Position numbers and translations under genes: made by a program
Assembly: GCA_044226685.1 (NCBI GenBank)
Contig: JBGAGP010000049.1
Location: 1 to 29,707 of the forward strand
Direction: 5' to 3'
From: Dongia_A sp044226685
GTDB lineage: Bacteria; Pseudomonadota; Alphaproteobacteria; Dongiales; Dongiaceae
DNA: 29,707 nt
The notes under the pieces: generated by a model
What the model saw: only the letters and a program-made list of their open reading frames with translations
What the model was told of the DNA's origin: nothing
Databases searched by the model: none
Part shown: one piece after another, positions 14,824-23,086 of the stretch
Numbering within the stretch: the stretch's first letter is position 1
Layout: each line of letters starts with the position of its first letter

Positions 14824-15474
14824 ATGCGACTGGCAAAATCCGGCGTGGCGGCGATGGCACTCGTGCTGGCAAGCGTGGCTTTCCTGGCGGCAGGCGGACC
14901 CGCCTCGGCGCAGCAGCAGATGGGCCAGAACATGATGGGTCCCGGCAACGTCGGTCCCGGCATGATGAACCAGGGTCCGATGGGCGGGGCGCAAGGCTGT
15001 CCCGGCATGATGGGCCAGGGGAATATGGGCCAGGGGAATATGGGCCAGGGGAATATGGGCCAGGGAATGATGGGCGGAGGAATGATGGGCCCCGGAATGA
15101 TGGGCCCGATGATGGGCATGATGCATCAGGACGGCATGATGGGTCCGGGCATGATGAACGGTGGCATGATGAATGGCGGCATGATGGGGATGATGCACGA
15201 CGACGACATGCGCCCCGGCATGATGGGTGGCGGGATGATGAACGGCGCGGCAGGCTTTGTCATGCTGCCGGCGCCGGCGCAGCTGGGCGCCGCCGACGTC
15301 ACCTACAATCTGGAACGGATGCTGGCGGCGCGCGGCAACCCGCATCTCAAGGTCGGCAAGGTCGAAGACAAGGATGCCGACACCATCGTCGGCGAGGTGG
15401 TCACCACCGAGGGCTCGCTGGTCGAGCGTTACGAGGTCGACAAGCGATCCGGCCTCGCCAGGCTGGTGCCGTAG
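14824..15474 (+). CDS. Exported methionine-rich protein with PepSY-like tail
   Basis: The 216-residue protein has a clean signal peptide (MRLAKSGVAAMALVLASVAF, cleavage after PASA). Residues about 33-142 are built from MMG, GPGMMG and GQGNMG units with about 36 methionines plus scattered His and Asp (MMHQDG, MMHDDDM). Such Met-rich periplasmic segments bind Cu(I) or silver in known copper-handling proteins. The C-terminal 70 residues (ADVTYNLERMLAARGNPHLKVG... GEVVTTEGSLVERYEVDKRSG) resemble a PepSY-like fold often found after such repeats. GGAGG (14814-14818) fixes the start. No copper ATPase or oxidase lies nearby, so metal binding is inference. The 254 bases between efp and this start hold an AT-rich patch (14665-14700) and nothing else recognised. 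Confidence 0.8.
   Translation: MRLAKSGVAAMALVLASVAFLAAGGPASAQQQMGQNMMGPGNVGPGMMNQGPMGGAQGCPGMMGQGNMGQGNMGQGNMGQGMMGGGMMGPGMMGPMMGMMHQDGMMGPGMMNGGMMNGGMMGMMHDDDMRPGMMGGGMMNGAAGFVMLPAPAQLGAADVTYNLERMLAARGNPHLKVGKVEDKDADTIVGEVVTTEGSLVERYEVDKRSGLARLVP
15012..15065 (+). repeat. 15-bp tandem repeat, three full copies and a partial
   Basis: The unit GGGCCAGGGGAATAT occurs at 15012-15026, 15027-15041 and 15042-15056, identical each time, and begins again at 15057. It encodes the repeated GQGNM of the methionine-rich protein and keeps the frame, so copy number can change the length without breaking the gene. Confidence 0.95.
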
Positions 15475-15486
15475 CGGCCGCCCGCT

Positions 15487-16008
15487 TCAGGCCAGTTCCT
15501 TGTACATGATCACGGTGTCCTCGAGTCGGTCGGCATCGGGCGCCTTGGCATAGCGCGGGATGATGCCGGCGATCTGGTAGCCGAGACCGCGATAGAGTGC
15601 TTCGGCTCCGTCGCCGGGCCGGGTGTCGAGGGTGATCAGGCTGCGGCTTTCGCCTTTCGCCACGCGCTCGGCGGCGACCAGGAGCTTGTTGCCGACGCCC
15701 TGCCGCCGGACGTCGGGATGCACCAGCAGCCGCAAGATCTCGCAGCGGTGGCGCTGGTTCGGCGGCGTGTCGAGGTTCAGCTGCACGGTGCCCACCAACT
15801 CGCCGTCCAGATGCGCCACGATCAGGTGCCGCGTGCCGGCCTTCAGGCCCGGCGCCACCTGCTCGCGCCAGTAGGCGCGGGCGTCGTGCATGGTGAAGGG
15901 CAGGACGAAACTGACGCTGGCGCCGGCATGCACGCAATGGTGCAGCAATTCCGCCAGCGCCTCGATTTCGCGCGGAAGATCTTCCGCCCTCAGTTTGTCC
16001 AGCTGCAT
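15487..16008 (-). CDS. GNAT family N-acetyltransferase
   Basis: The 173-residue protein has the GNAT acetyl-CoA-binding motif: the beta4 strand CEILRLLVHPDVRRQGVG with the R/Q-x-x-G-x-G/A loop, followed by helix NKLLVAAERVA. LYRGLGYQIAG is present near the C-terminus. The N-terminal half carries substrate-specificity elements I cannot assign. It acetylates an amine, most often an antibiotic, a polyamine or a protein N-terminus. It lies 48 bases after metF on the same strand and ends 12 bases from the convergent Met-rich gene. Confidence 0.85.
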   Translation of the reverse strand: MQLDKLRAEDLPREIEALAELLHHCVHAGASVSFVLPFTMHDARAYWREQVAPGLKAGTRHLIVAHLDGELVGTVQLNLDTPPNQRHRCEILRLLVHPDVRRQGVGNKLLVAAERVAKGESRSLITLDTRPGDGAEALYRGLGYQIAGIIPRYAKAPDADRLEDTVIMYKELA

Positions 16009-16055
16009 CGGCCTCGCTTGTGCTTGCGTCGATCACGCGTCGAGCGCGGATAGTC

Positions 16056-17027
16056 TTACCTGAAATTCGGGTCGCGTTGAACCGGCGGCGTCGCTTCGGA
16101 GAGCGGCGCCATGACGCCGACCAGCTTGGCCGGCTTCAGGCCCATGCGCCGGCAGATGCCGAGGGTCAGGTCGGCCCGGTTCAGCGTGTAGATGTGGAAG
16201 GTGTTGATGCCGGCCGCCTGCAGGGCGCGCATCTGCTCGGTGGTCACCATGGCGGCCACCAGGCGGCGGGTGTCGGGATCCTCGTCCAGCCCCTCGAACA
16301 GATCGGCCAGCCAGTCCGGCACGCTGGCGCCGCACATGGCGGCGAACTTGGTCATCTGGGCGAAATTGGTGACGGGCAGGATGCCGGGCACGATCGACCC
16401 GGCGATGCCGGCGGCCGCGGCGCGGTCGAGGAAGTCCAGGAACTTCGCGTTGTCGAAGAAGAACTGGGTGATGGCGCGGTCGGCGCCGGCGTCGAACTTG
16501 CGCTTCAGGTTGTCGAGGTCGGATTGCGGCGAGTTGGCCTGCGGATGGGTCTCCGGATAGGCCGCGACGCTGATCTCGAAATCCGCCACGCGCTTGATGC
16601 CGGCCACCAGTTCGGCGGCGTTGGCGTAGCCTTCCGGATGCGGCTGGTAGGTGCCGCCGGCCGGCGGGTCGCCGCGCAGGGCCACGATGTGGCGCACGCC
16701 CGCCGCCCAGTAGCGTTGCAGCAATTCCTCGATCTCGGCCCGGCTCTGGCCGACGCAGGTCAGATGCGCCGCCGGGCGCAGATGCGTCTCGCCGAAGATG
16801 CGGGTCACGGTGCCAAAGGTGGCGTCGCGCGTGCTGCCGCCCGCGCCATAAGTGACCGAGACGAAATCGGGCAGCAGCGGCTCCAGCGCGCGGATCGCCG
16901 CCCAGAGCTGGCCTTCCGCCGCCGGGCTCTTGGGCGGAAAGAACTCGAAGCTGACCGTCGGCTTCGGCGCGCGGGCGGCTTGCGCGGCGGCGCCGGCGTG
17001 GCCGGTCATCCCGGCAAATCCCTGCAT
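16056..17027 (-). CDS. metF: 5,10-methylenetetrahydrofolate reductase
   Basis: The 323-residue FAD-dependent TIM barrel reduces methylene-THF to methyl-THF for methionine synthase. Conserved parts are VSFEFFPPKS (the catalytic Glu is in this strand), FVSVTYGAGGSTRD, HLTCVGQSRAEIEE, IVALRGDPP, and AYPETHPQA, in family order. GADRAITQFFFD follows, then PGILPVTNF. The C-terminus runs slightly beyond the E. coli length. Either ATG 17027 or ATG 17009 could start it; neither has a strong ribosome site. No SAM riboswitch was seen in the 120 bases upstream, and metH is not in the window. Confidence 0.95.
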   Translation of the reverse strand: MQGFAGMTGHAGAAAQAARAPKPTVSFEFFPPKSPAAEGQLWAAIRALEPLLPDFVSVTYGAGGSTRDATFGTVTRIFGETHLRPAAHLTCVGQSRAEIEELLQRYWAAGVRHIVALRGDPPAGGTYQPHPEGYANAAELVAGIKRVADFEISVAAYPETHPQANSPQSDLDNLKRKFDAGADRAITQFFFDNAKFLDFLDRAAAAGIAGSIVPGILPVTNFAQMTKFAAMCGASVPDWLADLFEGLDEDPDTRRLVAAMVTTEQMRALQAAGINTFHIYTLNRADLTLGICRRMGLKPAKLVGVMAPLSEATPPVQRDPNFR

Positions 17028-17148
17028 AAGAGAAAATTCATAAAACTGGCGACCTGAGGCGGAAAACCGTCGTTTGTGGACGATTTCTACCTAACCGTTT
17101 TGGCCGCCCAAGACAACGTCATATCCGTTCGCGACCCGCCAAATAGGC

Positions 17149-17175
17149 AGCCCCGGCGCACAAGGCGCCGGGGCT
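17149..17175 (-). terminator. Hairpin after the solute-binding protein gene
   Basis: AGCCCCGGCGC (17149-17159) pairs perfectly with GCGCCGGGGCT (17165-17175), with a 5-base loop, 25 bases beyond the stop codon. There is no T tract on the minus strand, so this is either a weak terminator or a 3' end-protecting hairpin. Confidence 0.5.
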
Positions 17176-17200
17176 GTCACCTTCTTGCCGCGGTCCGGGT

Positions 17201-18793
17201 CTAGGCGAACCACCAGCGGTTGGCGATCTTCTGGCCGTCGAGGTCCCAGTTCGATGCGATCTTGCCATGCGCCAGCTTCTTCGAGTTGGCGCTGACATAG
17301 GTGCTCCAGACCAGGTTGATGAGCCCGCCGTCGTCGTGGATGATCTGCTGCATCTCGGCGTACATCGCGGCGCGTTTCGCTTCGTCGGTCTCCGAGCGCG
17401 CCTGGCCGAGCAGCTCGTTGAAGCGATCGTTGCTCCAGAAGGTCTCGTTCCACGCGGCGCCGGCGGCGTAATAGAGCGTGAACTGCCAGTCCGCCGTGGG
17501 CCGGCCGTTGGTGAAGGAGGCGCAGAAGGGCTTCTTCATCGAGACGTTGTCCCAGTAGCCGTCATCGGCCTCGCGCACGACGTTGACGTCGATGCCGGCC
17601 GCCTTGGCCTGCTCGCGGATCAGCGTGCCGGTGTCGATCGCGCCGGCGAAGGCGATGTCGGCGACGTTGAGGTCGATGCTCAGCTTCTCCAGGCCGGCCT
17701 TCTTCAGCAGGCTCTTCGCCCGCTCCGGATCGTATTTGTGGATCGGTTCCGGGTTGGTGGCGAACTTCACGCTCGGCGCGATGGGATTGTCGTTGCCCGG
17801 CGGATTGATGCCGGCGAACACCTTCTGCGAGATCTCCTCGCGGTCGATGGCGAACTTGATGGCGTTGCGGACGTTGGGGTCGTTGAACGGCGCCATCGTG
17901 GTGATCATCGCCAGGATGTAGTGGCCATAGCCGGTCGTCTGCGTGATATCCAGATCGGAGCTGGCCTTGAGCATGTTCAAGGTCTTGAGGTCGCAGCGGT
18001 CGATATAGTCGACCTCGCCGGAGACGAGGGCGTTCGTGCGCGCGGCGACGTCGGGGATGGTGATGACGGAGACCTCGTCGAACCAGGCGTCGCGGTAGTA
18101 GTTGGGATTGCGCGTGAGGCTCGCGCGCACGCCAGGGTCGACCTTGTCGATCATGTAGGGGCCGGTGCGGACCTTGGACGCCCAATCGGCCTTGCCGTCC
18201 TTCGCGGGCATGATGGGCAGGTGATAGTCGCTGGTCAGGTATGGGAAGTCGCCGTTCGGGCCGTTCAACGTGAAGACCACCTTGTTGCCGTCCGCCTTCA
18301 CCTCCGCGATCGAGGCGAGCACGGATTTCGCGGCCGACTTCGAATCCGGCCCCATGTGATGCTGGAAGGAGACGACGACGTCCTCGGCGGTGACCTCCTT
18401 GCCGTTGTGGAACTGGACGCCCTTGCGCAAGGTGTAGGCCCAGACCTTGTTCGCCTCGGAGGGCTCGAAGCTCTCCGCCAGGTCGGGGATGATCTTGCCC
18501 TCGGCGTCGATCTCGGTGAGGCCGTTGGAGGAGAAGCCCCAGCCGACCGTGCCCATCATCGGGTCGAGATAGGTCGCGGGATCGAGCGAATCCGTTGTCG
18601 TTCCGTGCGCGGTGCCGACACGGAAATGCCCGCCTTTCTTCGGCTCCGCCCGCGCGGCGCTGACGAACAGGGCGTTCGCCGCGGAAACCGACAGCCCGGC
18701 GGCGAGCGCAAGCTGCACGAAGTCGCGGCGTGAAACCTTGTTCCGCCCGGCGAGCTTCTTCGCCAGGTCCAGCTTGTTGTTGACCTCGTTCAT
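17201..18793 (-). CDS. Peptide/nickel-type ABC solute-binding protein (family 5), Tat-exported
   Basis: The 530-residue periplasmic receptor belongs to the DppA/OppA family. The signal carries a twin-arginine motif, SRRDFVQLAL (residues 21-30), and a cleavage site near AARA-EPKK (48-49). Family markers are DSLDPATYLDP, a KGVQFHNGKEVTAEDVVVSF segment, and FNDPNVRNAIKFAIDREEI. GGGAGG sits 7 bases before the ATG at 18793. No permease or ATPase genes follow, so transport partners lie elsewhere. It diverges from an M20D amidohydrolase across an operator-bearing gap, which suggests uptake and hydrolysis of the same N-acyl or peptide substrate (inference). Confidence 0.9.
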   Translation of the reverse strand: MNEVNNKLDLAKKLAGRNKVSRRDFVQLALAAGLSVSAANALFVSAARAEPKKGGHFRVGTAHGTTTDSLDPATYLDPMMGTVGWGFSSNGLTEIDAEGKIIPDLAESFEPSEANKVWAYTLRKGVQFHNGKEVTAEDVVVSFQHHMGPDSKSAAKSVLASIAEVKADGNKVVFTLNGPNGDFPYLTSDYHLPIMPAKDGKADWASKVRTGPYMIDKVDPGVRASLTRNPNYYRDAWFDEVSVITIPDVAARTNALVSGEVDYIDRCDLKTLNMLKASSDLDITQTTGYGHYILAMITTMAPFNDPNVRNAIKFAIDREEISQKVFAGINPPGNDNPIAPSVKFATNPEPIHKYDPERAKSLLKKAGLEKLSIDLNVADIAFAGAIDTGTLIREQAKAAGIDVNVVREADDGYWDNVSMKKPFCASFTNGRPTADWQFTLYYAAGAAWNETFWSNDRFNELLGQARSETDEAKRAAMYAEMQQIIHDDGGLINLVWSTYVSANSKKLAHGKIASNWDLDGQKIANRWWFA

Positions 18794-18975
18794 GGACGTC
18801 CTCCCTTCGAGTGCTGATTGAGTACAAGAAACCCCGTTGCCGGATCGGGTGATGCCCGTTCCGGCTTGGCGCCCGCCCGAAGTTTTTTTGTTCTTGATTG
18901 CGGTGGATGCCGCAGTCCCATCCGCCAGCTCGCGCCGCCGGCCACTCACGTAAAGCGGGTGGCAGAGATATTAGC

Positions 18976-18997
18976 ATCACAAAACTTGTGATCACAA
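18976..18997. promoter_or_regulatory. Overlapping palindromic operators between divergent genes
   Basis: ATCACAA-AAC-TTGTGAT (18976-18992) is a 17-base inverted repeat. It shares its right arm with TTGTGATCACAA (18986-18997), a perfect 12-base palindrome. Three half-sites therefore lie in 22 bases in an AT-rich patch between the solute-binding protein and M20D genes. The form suits a dimeric regulator of the GntR or similar class binding at two registers. The rest of the 386-base gap (18794-19179) shows no gene. Confidence 0.65.
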
Positions 18998-19179
18998 TAT
19001 GTTTGATGTAGCGTCCGCCGGACTTTTCGCGAAGCGCTTGAAACGAGGGCGCGCGGAATTGTGCCGGGGGCACGTCGTCCCTATGGTGGTTGCGCAGTTT
19101 CGCATCGCGCAACGCTCGGAAAGGCGCGCGCGCGACCCGATCTTTTGTTGCTTCAACAATCAACCGTTGAAAGGTTCAC

Positions 19180-20352
19180 ATGAAGATCGTTCCCTCGGTT
19201 CAGCAGCTTCACCCCGAGATGTCCAAGTGGCGCTGCCACATCCACCAGCACGCGGAACTCGGCTTCGAGGAGCACACCACGGCCGGCTTCGTCGCCGAGA
19301 AGCTCCGCAGCTGGGGAATTGCGACGGTCGAAGGCGTCGGCCGCACCGGGGTGGTCGGCACCTTGCAGGGTCGGGCCGGCAAGGGCGGCAGCATCGGCAT
19401 CCGCGCGGACATGGACGCCTTGCCGATGCACGAGGCGACCGGGCTGCCCTATGCCTCGCAGAACGCGAACCGCATGCACGCCTGCGGGCATGACGGCCAC
19501 ACCGCCATGTTGCTGGGCGCCGCCTGCGCGCTGGCCAAGTCGCCGGATTTCGCCGGCACGGTGCATTTCATCTTCCAGCCGGCCGAGGAGGGTCTCGGCG
19601 GCGCCAAGGCGATGCTGGCCGATGGCCTGTTCGAGCGCTTTCCCTGCGAGGAGGTGTATGCGCTGCACAACTCCGAGCGCCGCTTCGGCCAGGTGATCGT
19701 GCATGAGCGGGCGCTTGCCGCGGCCTGCGATCGTTTCGAGATCAAGATCCACGGCGCCGGCGGCCACGCGGCGATGCCGCATCTGGCCTGCGACCCGATC
19801 CCGATCGCCGCGCGCATCCTGCTGGACATCGAAGCCCTGCCAGGCCGCATCATCGACGCCATGTCACCTGCGATCGTGACTGTCGGCGCGATCAAGGCGG
19901 GCGAGGCCTTCAACACGATCCCCGATCACGCGACGCTGATCGGCACCGTGCGCTGCTTCGATCCGGCGGTGCGCGAGAACCTGGAGAACGCGATCCGCAA
20001 GATCGCGAATGGCCACGCGGAGATGCGCGGCGCGCGCGCCGAGATCGACTTCCAGACGCTGTTCGCCCCCACCATCAACACGCCGGAGCAGGCGCGCTTC
20101 CTCGCCAAGGTCGCGGCGGGCGTGGTTGGCGAGGAGAACATCCTGCGCGATCCGCCGCCGGAGATGGGGTCGGAGGATTTCGCCTTCATGCTGCAGGAGC
20201 GGCCGGGTTGCTACTTCATGCTCGGCTACGCGGATGCCGAGCACAAGGCGTTCCTGCACGACACCAGATACGACTTCAACAACGGGATCCTGCCGATCGG
20301 CGCCAGCATCTGGGTGCGGCTGGTCGAGGAGCGGTTGAAGCCGGCAGCCTGA
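19180..20352 (+). CDS. M20D family amidohydrolase (hippurate hydrolase-like)
   Basis: The 390-residue metal-dependent hydrolase cleaves N-acyl amino acids or similar amides. Metal-site residues are visible: Cys102 and His104 in HACGHDGH, Glu136-Glu137 in QPAEEG, His163 in ALHN, and a late His in FLHDTRYDFNN. The dimerisation-domain motif is GAGGHAAMPH. The length is that of the family. The ATG has GAAAGG 7 bases upstream. The protein has no signal peptide, so it acts in the cytoplasm on imported substrate. It may share a regulator with the divergent solute-binding protein gene. The exact substrate cannot be read from the sequence. Confidence 0.9.
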   Translation: MKIVPSVQQLHPEMSKWRCHIHQHAELGFEEHTTAGFVAEKLRSWGIATVEGVGRTGVVGTLQGRAGKGGSIGIRADMDALPMHEATGLPYASQNANRMHACGHDGHTAMLLGAACALAKSPDFAGTVHFIFQPAEEGLGGAKAMLADGLFERFPCEEVYALHNSERRFGQVIVHERALAAACDRFEIKIHGAGGHAAMPHLACDPIPIAARILLDIEALPGRIIDAMSPAIVTVGAIKAGEAFNTIPDHATLIGTVRCFDPAVRENLENAIRKIANGHAEMRGARAEIDFQTLFAPTINTPEQARFLAKVAAGVVGEENILRDPPPEMGSEDFAFMLQERPGCYFMLGYADAEHKAFLHDTRYDFNNGILPIGASIWVRLVEERLKPAA

Positions 20353-20370
20353 ACCGGGCGACCGCCGGTG

Positions 20371-20913
20371 CTACGCGCCCGGCGGCGAGACGAAATCCGC
20401 GCAGGTGGTGAAGGCCGACGGATCGGTGTCGGCTTCCAGCAGCGCCACGATCGGCACCGTCATCATCTCCTGCCACCAGGCGAGGAGGTCGAGCGCCTCG
20501 GCGCGGTTCTCGCGGGTGACGCGGATGGCGACGTAATCCGCGCCGTCCTCGGCGGCGACCATACAGGCATGGCGCTCCGGCTGGCATTCGGCGCCGATGA
20601 TGACGCCGTCGCCCAGCTTGCGCCGCAGCGCCTTCACCGCGGCAAAGTCGGCGAGATGGACTCCGTCGGCTTCCAGGGCGGCGCGTAGCTCGACGTCGTC
20701 GCGGACCAGGGCGGGACGGTCGGCATCCTGGATCCGCCTGACCAGCGTGCGGCCCGCCGCGTCGGCGGCGAGCCCGGCCGGCAACAGCACGCTCGCCACC
20801 AGCGGATCGGCGAGCCGTGCATCGAGGTCTGCCAGGCTCGCACCTGATTTCAGGCGCAGAAACAGCCGGCAGGGTTCCGCCGGCTGCTCCGCGTCGGTCT
20901 TGGGGGTCGCGAT
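20371..20913 (-). CDS. Thiamine phosphate synthase-like (ThiE/TenI) protein without a standard start codon
   Basis: The frame gives about 180 residues of TIM-barrel type: CRLFLRLKSGASLADLDARL, then ALEADGVHLADFAAVKAL, IIGAECQPERHACMVAAEDGADYVAI and a final strand. The pattern is that of ThiE/TenI, and a ThiE-like gene behind class I fba is common in related bacteria. The frame has no ATG, GTG or TTG before the first beta strand. The best candidate is ATC at 20911-20913, which follows GGAG (in the fba stop region) by 8 bases and would start right after fba with a 5-base gap. Either this is a non-standard start, or a point change removed an ATG. The catalytic phosphate-binding GG of true ThiE is not evident, so a different reaction is possible. 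Confidence 0.68.
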   Translation of the reverse strand: MATPKTDAEQPAEPCRLFLRLKSGASLADLDARLADPLVASVLLPAGLAADAAGRTLVRRIQDADRPALVRDDVELRAALEADGVHLADFAAVKALRRKLGDGVIIGAECQPERHACMVAAEDGADYVAIRVTRENRAEALDLLAWWQEMMTVPIVALLEADTDPSAFTTCADFVSPPGA

Positions 20914-20918
20914 GACCC

Positions 20919-21839
20919 TTACTCCTTGCCCTGGTAGATCTTGACCAGGGTGTCGAGCAGCTTCAGGGCGTCCTCGCGCGGGCGCTGGAAGGTGTTGCGG
21001 CCGATGATCGAGCCGTTGCCGCCGCCATCGCGGATGGCGCGGGCTTCCTCGAAAATGCCTGCCTCGCCCTTGGCGGCACCGCCGGAGAAGACCACGATGC
21101 GCTTGCCGTCGAAGCAGGACTGCACGACGTGGCGGATGCGCTCGGTGAGCGTGCCGATGGCGATCTTCTCCTTCTCGTAGACCTTCTTCGCCTCGGGCTG
21201 CTCGAGGAAGGCTGTCGGCGGCTTCACCTTGATGATGTGGGCGCCGGCCAGCGCCGCCATGTGCGCGGCATAGGCGCAGATGTCCATCGCCGTCTCGCCT
21301 TCCTTCGACAGCGTGTCGCCGCGCGGGTAGGACCACAGCACGGCGGCGAGGCCGACGGCCTTCGCCTCGGCGCTGAGCTCGCGGAACTCCTCGATCATGT
21401 CGAAGGCGTTGTCGGAGCCCGGATAGATGGTGAAGCCGATGGCCGAGCAGCCGAGGCGCAACGCGTCGTTCACGGTGGCGGTCACCGCCTGGTCCTTGAT
21501 GCGCGAGAGGGAATTGGAGGAGTTGAGCTTGAGGATGGTCGGGATCTGCCCGGCGAAGGTGTCGGCGCCGGCTTCGATCATGCCAAGGGGGGCCGCGTAG
21601 GCGGAAAGGCCGGCCTCGATGGCGATCTCGAACATGTAGTGCGGGTCATAGGCCGGCGGGTTGGGCGCGAAGCTGCGCGCCGGGCCATGCTCGAAGCCCT
21701 GGTCCACCGGGAGGATCACCAGCTTGCCGGTGCCGCCCAGGCGACCGTTCATCAGGATACGAGCCAGGTTGGCCTTGGTGCCCGGATTGTCGCTTTCGTA
21801 GTGGCCGAGGATGTCGCGGACTTTGCGGGTGAGCTTCAT
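20919..21839 (-). CDS. fbaB: Class I fructose-bisphosphate aldolase (DhnA/FbaB type)
   Basis: The 306-residue Schiff-base aldolase of glycolysis and gluconeogenesis belongs to the archaeal/DhnA type. Visible are LVILPVDQGFEHGP near 40-53, and the lysine strand HIIKVKPP (Lys204/Lys206, one forming the imine). The phosphate-binding VVFSGGAAKGE and a DGGGNGSIIGRNTFQR loop follow. The start at 21839 (MKLTRKVRDILGHYES) has AAAGGGA upstream. The ThiE-like gene follows 5 bases later. tkt and gap lie about 3.8 kb upstream on the same strand, separated by unrelated genes. Confidence 0.93.
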   Translation of the reverse strand: MKLTRKVRDILGHYESDNPGTKANLARILMNGRLGGTGKLVILPVDQGFEHGPARSFAPNPPAYDPHYMFEIAIEAGLSAYAAPLGMIEAGADTFAGQIPTILKLNSSNSLSRIKDQAVTATVNDALRLGCSAIGFTIYPGSDNAFDMIEEFRELSAEAKAVGLAAVLWSYPRGDTLSKEGETAMDICAYAAHMAALAGAHIIKVKPPTAFLEQPEAKKVYEKEKIAIGTLTERIRHVVQSCFDGKRIVVFSGGAAKGEAGIFEEARAIRDGGGNGSIIGRNTFQRPREDALKLLDTLVKIYQGKE

Positions 21840-22043
21840 TGCACGTCCCTTTGATACAATAGTGTCTGGAGCCGGCGGTCTGCGGCGGTCGCGGGCTTCA
21901 TAACGAAGGCGGGCAGCGAGTTCAATGAGGGGTATTCCCTCGGGGCAATGGGTCGCGCCGGAATGCGGGGTTCCGGCCTGCGGCGGGATGGCAGACAATG
22001 CCGTTTCCGATGGCTTAACAATCTGATGCACAAGGAAAATAGC

Positions 22044-22535
22044 ATGGTACGACGAATAGCGGCGGCGGTTATCGGTGGGCTTGTGACGATGCTGTGGCTG
22101 GGCGTCGCGCCGCTGCCGGCGCTGGCCCAGGAGACCGGCTTGATCGTCGCCGGCAAGATCCCGGGCGGCGAGGTGATTCTCACGCGCGACCAGCTGCTGG
22201 CCCTGCCGCAGCACGAACTGACCGAGCAGCCGATGAACTTCCCCACGGCGTCGACCTTCCGCGGTCCCTATCTGGCCGACGTGCTGGCGCTCGCCGGCGC
22301 CACCTCGGGCGACGCCACTTTGGTGGCGCTGGACGAATACAAGGTCACCATCACCGCCGCCGAGATGGCGCGCTATCATCCGATCCTGGCCGTGGATCTC
22401 GACGGCGTGACGCTGGAGGGCCACGATTTCGGCCCGCATTTCGTCATGTGGCCGTTCAAGGAACAGCCGGAGATCGACAACGAGACGTTCCAGGGCAAGG
22501 CGATCTGGCAGGTGATCAAGGTGGACGTGCGATGA
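22044..22535 (+). CDS. Exported SUOX-fold (molybdopterin-domain) protein lacking cysteine
   Basis: The 163-residue protein has a signal peptide ending at ALAQ near residue 30. The mature part (ILTRDQLLALPQHELTE, STFRGPYLADVLALAGA, YKVTITAAEMARYHPILA, and a final IWQVIKVDV) matches the small oxidoreductase molybdopterin-binding domain proteins. It contains no cysteine, so it lacks the thiolate that holds molybdenum in sulfite oxidase. It probably binds another ligand or none. AAGGAA stands before ATG 22044, preferred over ATG 22026. Its stop overlaps the next start (ATGA). Confidence 0.78.
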   Translation: MVRRIAAAVIGGLVTMLWLGVAPLPALAQETGLIVAGKIPGGEVILTRDQLLALPQHELTEQPMNFPTASTFRGPYLADVLALAGATSGDATLVALDEYKVTITAAEMARYHPILAVDLDGVTLEGHDFGPHFVMWPFKEQPEIDNETFQGKAIWQVIKVDVR

Positions 22536-23086
22536 CGCAGCGCTGGCGCTGGGACTGGCTGCCCGGCTTCGGTTCGGGCGGCGAGGACTTCGAATACGAG
22601 GGCGGCGCCGGCGGCCACATCCTGCGCGGCAAGGTGGCCGGCGCGCTGGACGACGCGGCGATCGAGGGAAGCTATAGCGTGGAGGCTGATGCCGGGTGGC
22701 TGACCCGCCGGGTGACGGTTGCGCTGACGCGGCCCGCCAAGTCGCTCGACCTGCGCGGCAACGGCGCCGGGCGCTGGAGCGACGGCGAGGGCGTGTGGAT
22801 TCCGGCGCTCGACGGCTGCCTCGACGTCGACCTCGCGCTGACGGCCTCGACCAACACACTGCCGATCCGCCGGCTCGGCCTCGCTGTGGGCGCGGCGGCG
22901 GAAATCGCCGTCGCCTATGTCGAGGCGCCGGAACTGAAGCTGCGCCCCCGGCGGCAGATCTATACGCGGCTCGGCGACCGGCTCTGGCGCTTCCACGCAC
23001 CGGATATCGATTTCACCGCCGACATCGCCGTCGATGCGGCCGGCTTCGTGATCGAGTACCCCAGCCTTTGCCGCCGCGCCGCCTGA
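22532..23086 (+). CDS. Putative glycolipid-binding domain protein
   Basis: The 184-residue, signal-less protein begins MTQRWRWDWLPGFGSGGEDFEYEG and contains VAGALDDAAIEGSYSVEADAGWLTRRVTV, then YTRLGDRLWRF and DIDFTADIAVDAAGFVIEYP. This is the pattern of the glycolipid-binding domain family (Pfam Glycolipid_bind, COG3554), whose molecular role is poorly known. Translation is coupled to the preceding gene by ATGA at 22532-22535. The two are likely one operon. Confidence 0.75.
   Translation: MTQRWRWDWLPGFGSGGEDFEYEGGAGGHILRGKVAGALDDAAIEGSYSVEADAGWLTRRVTVALTRPAKSLDLRGNGAGRWSDGEGVWIPALDGCLDVDLALTASTNTLPIRRLGLAVGAAAEIAVAYVEAPELKLRPRRQIYTRLGDRLWRFHAPDIDFTADIAVDAAGFVIEYPSLCRRAA

Noticed and set aside
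14565..15119. Antisense ORF with a striking IPGPIIPWPIF-type repeat
   Set aside because: It is the reverse reading of the methionine-rich gene, which has a signal peptide and ribosome site; the antisense frame has neither.
17028..17148. SAM riboswitch ahead of metF
   Set aside because: No conserved riboswitch core or anti-terminator arrangement could be seen in the leader.
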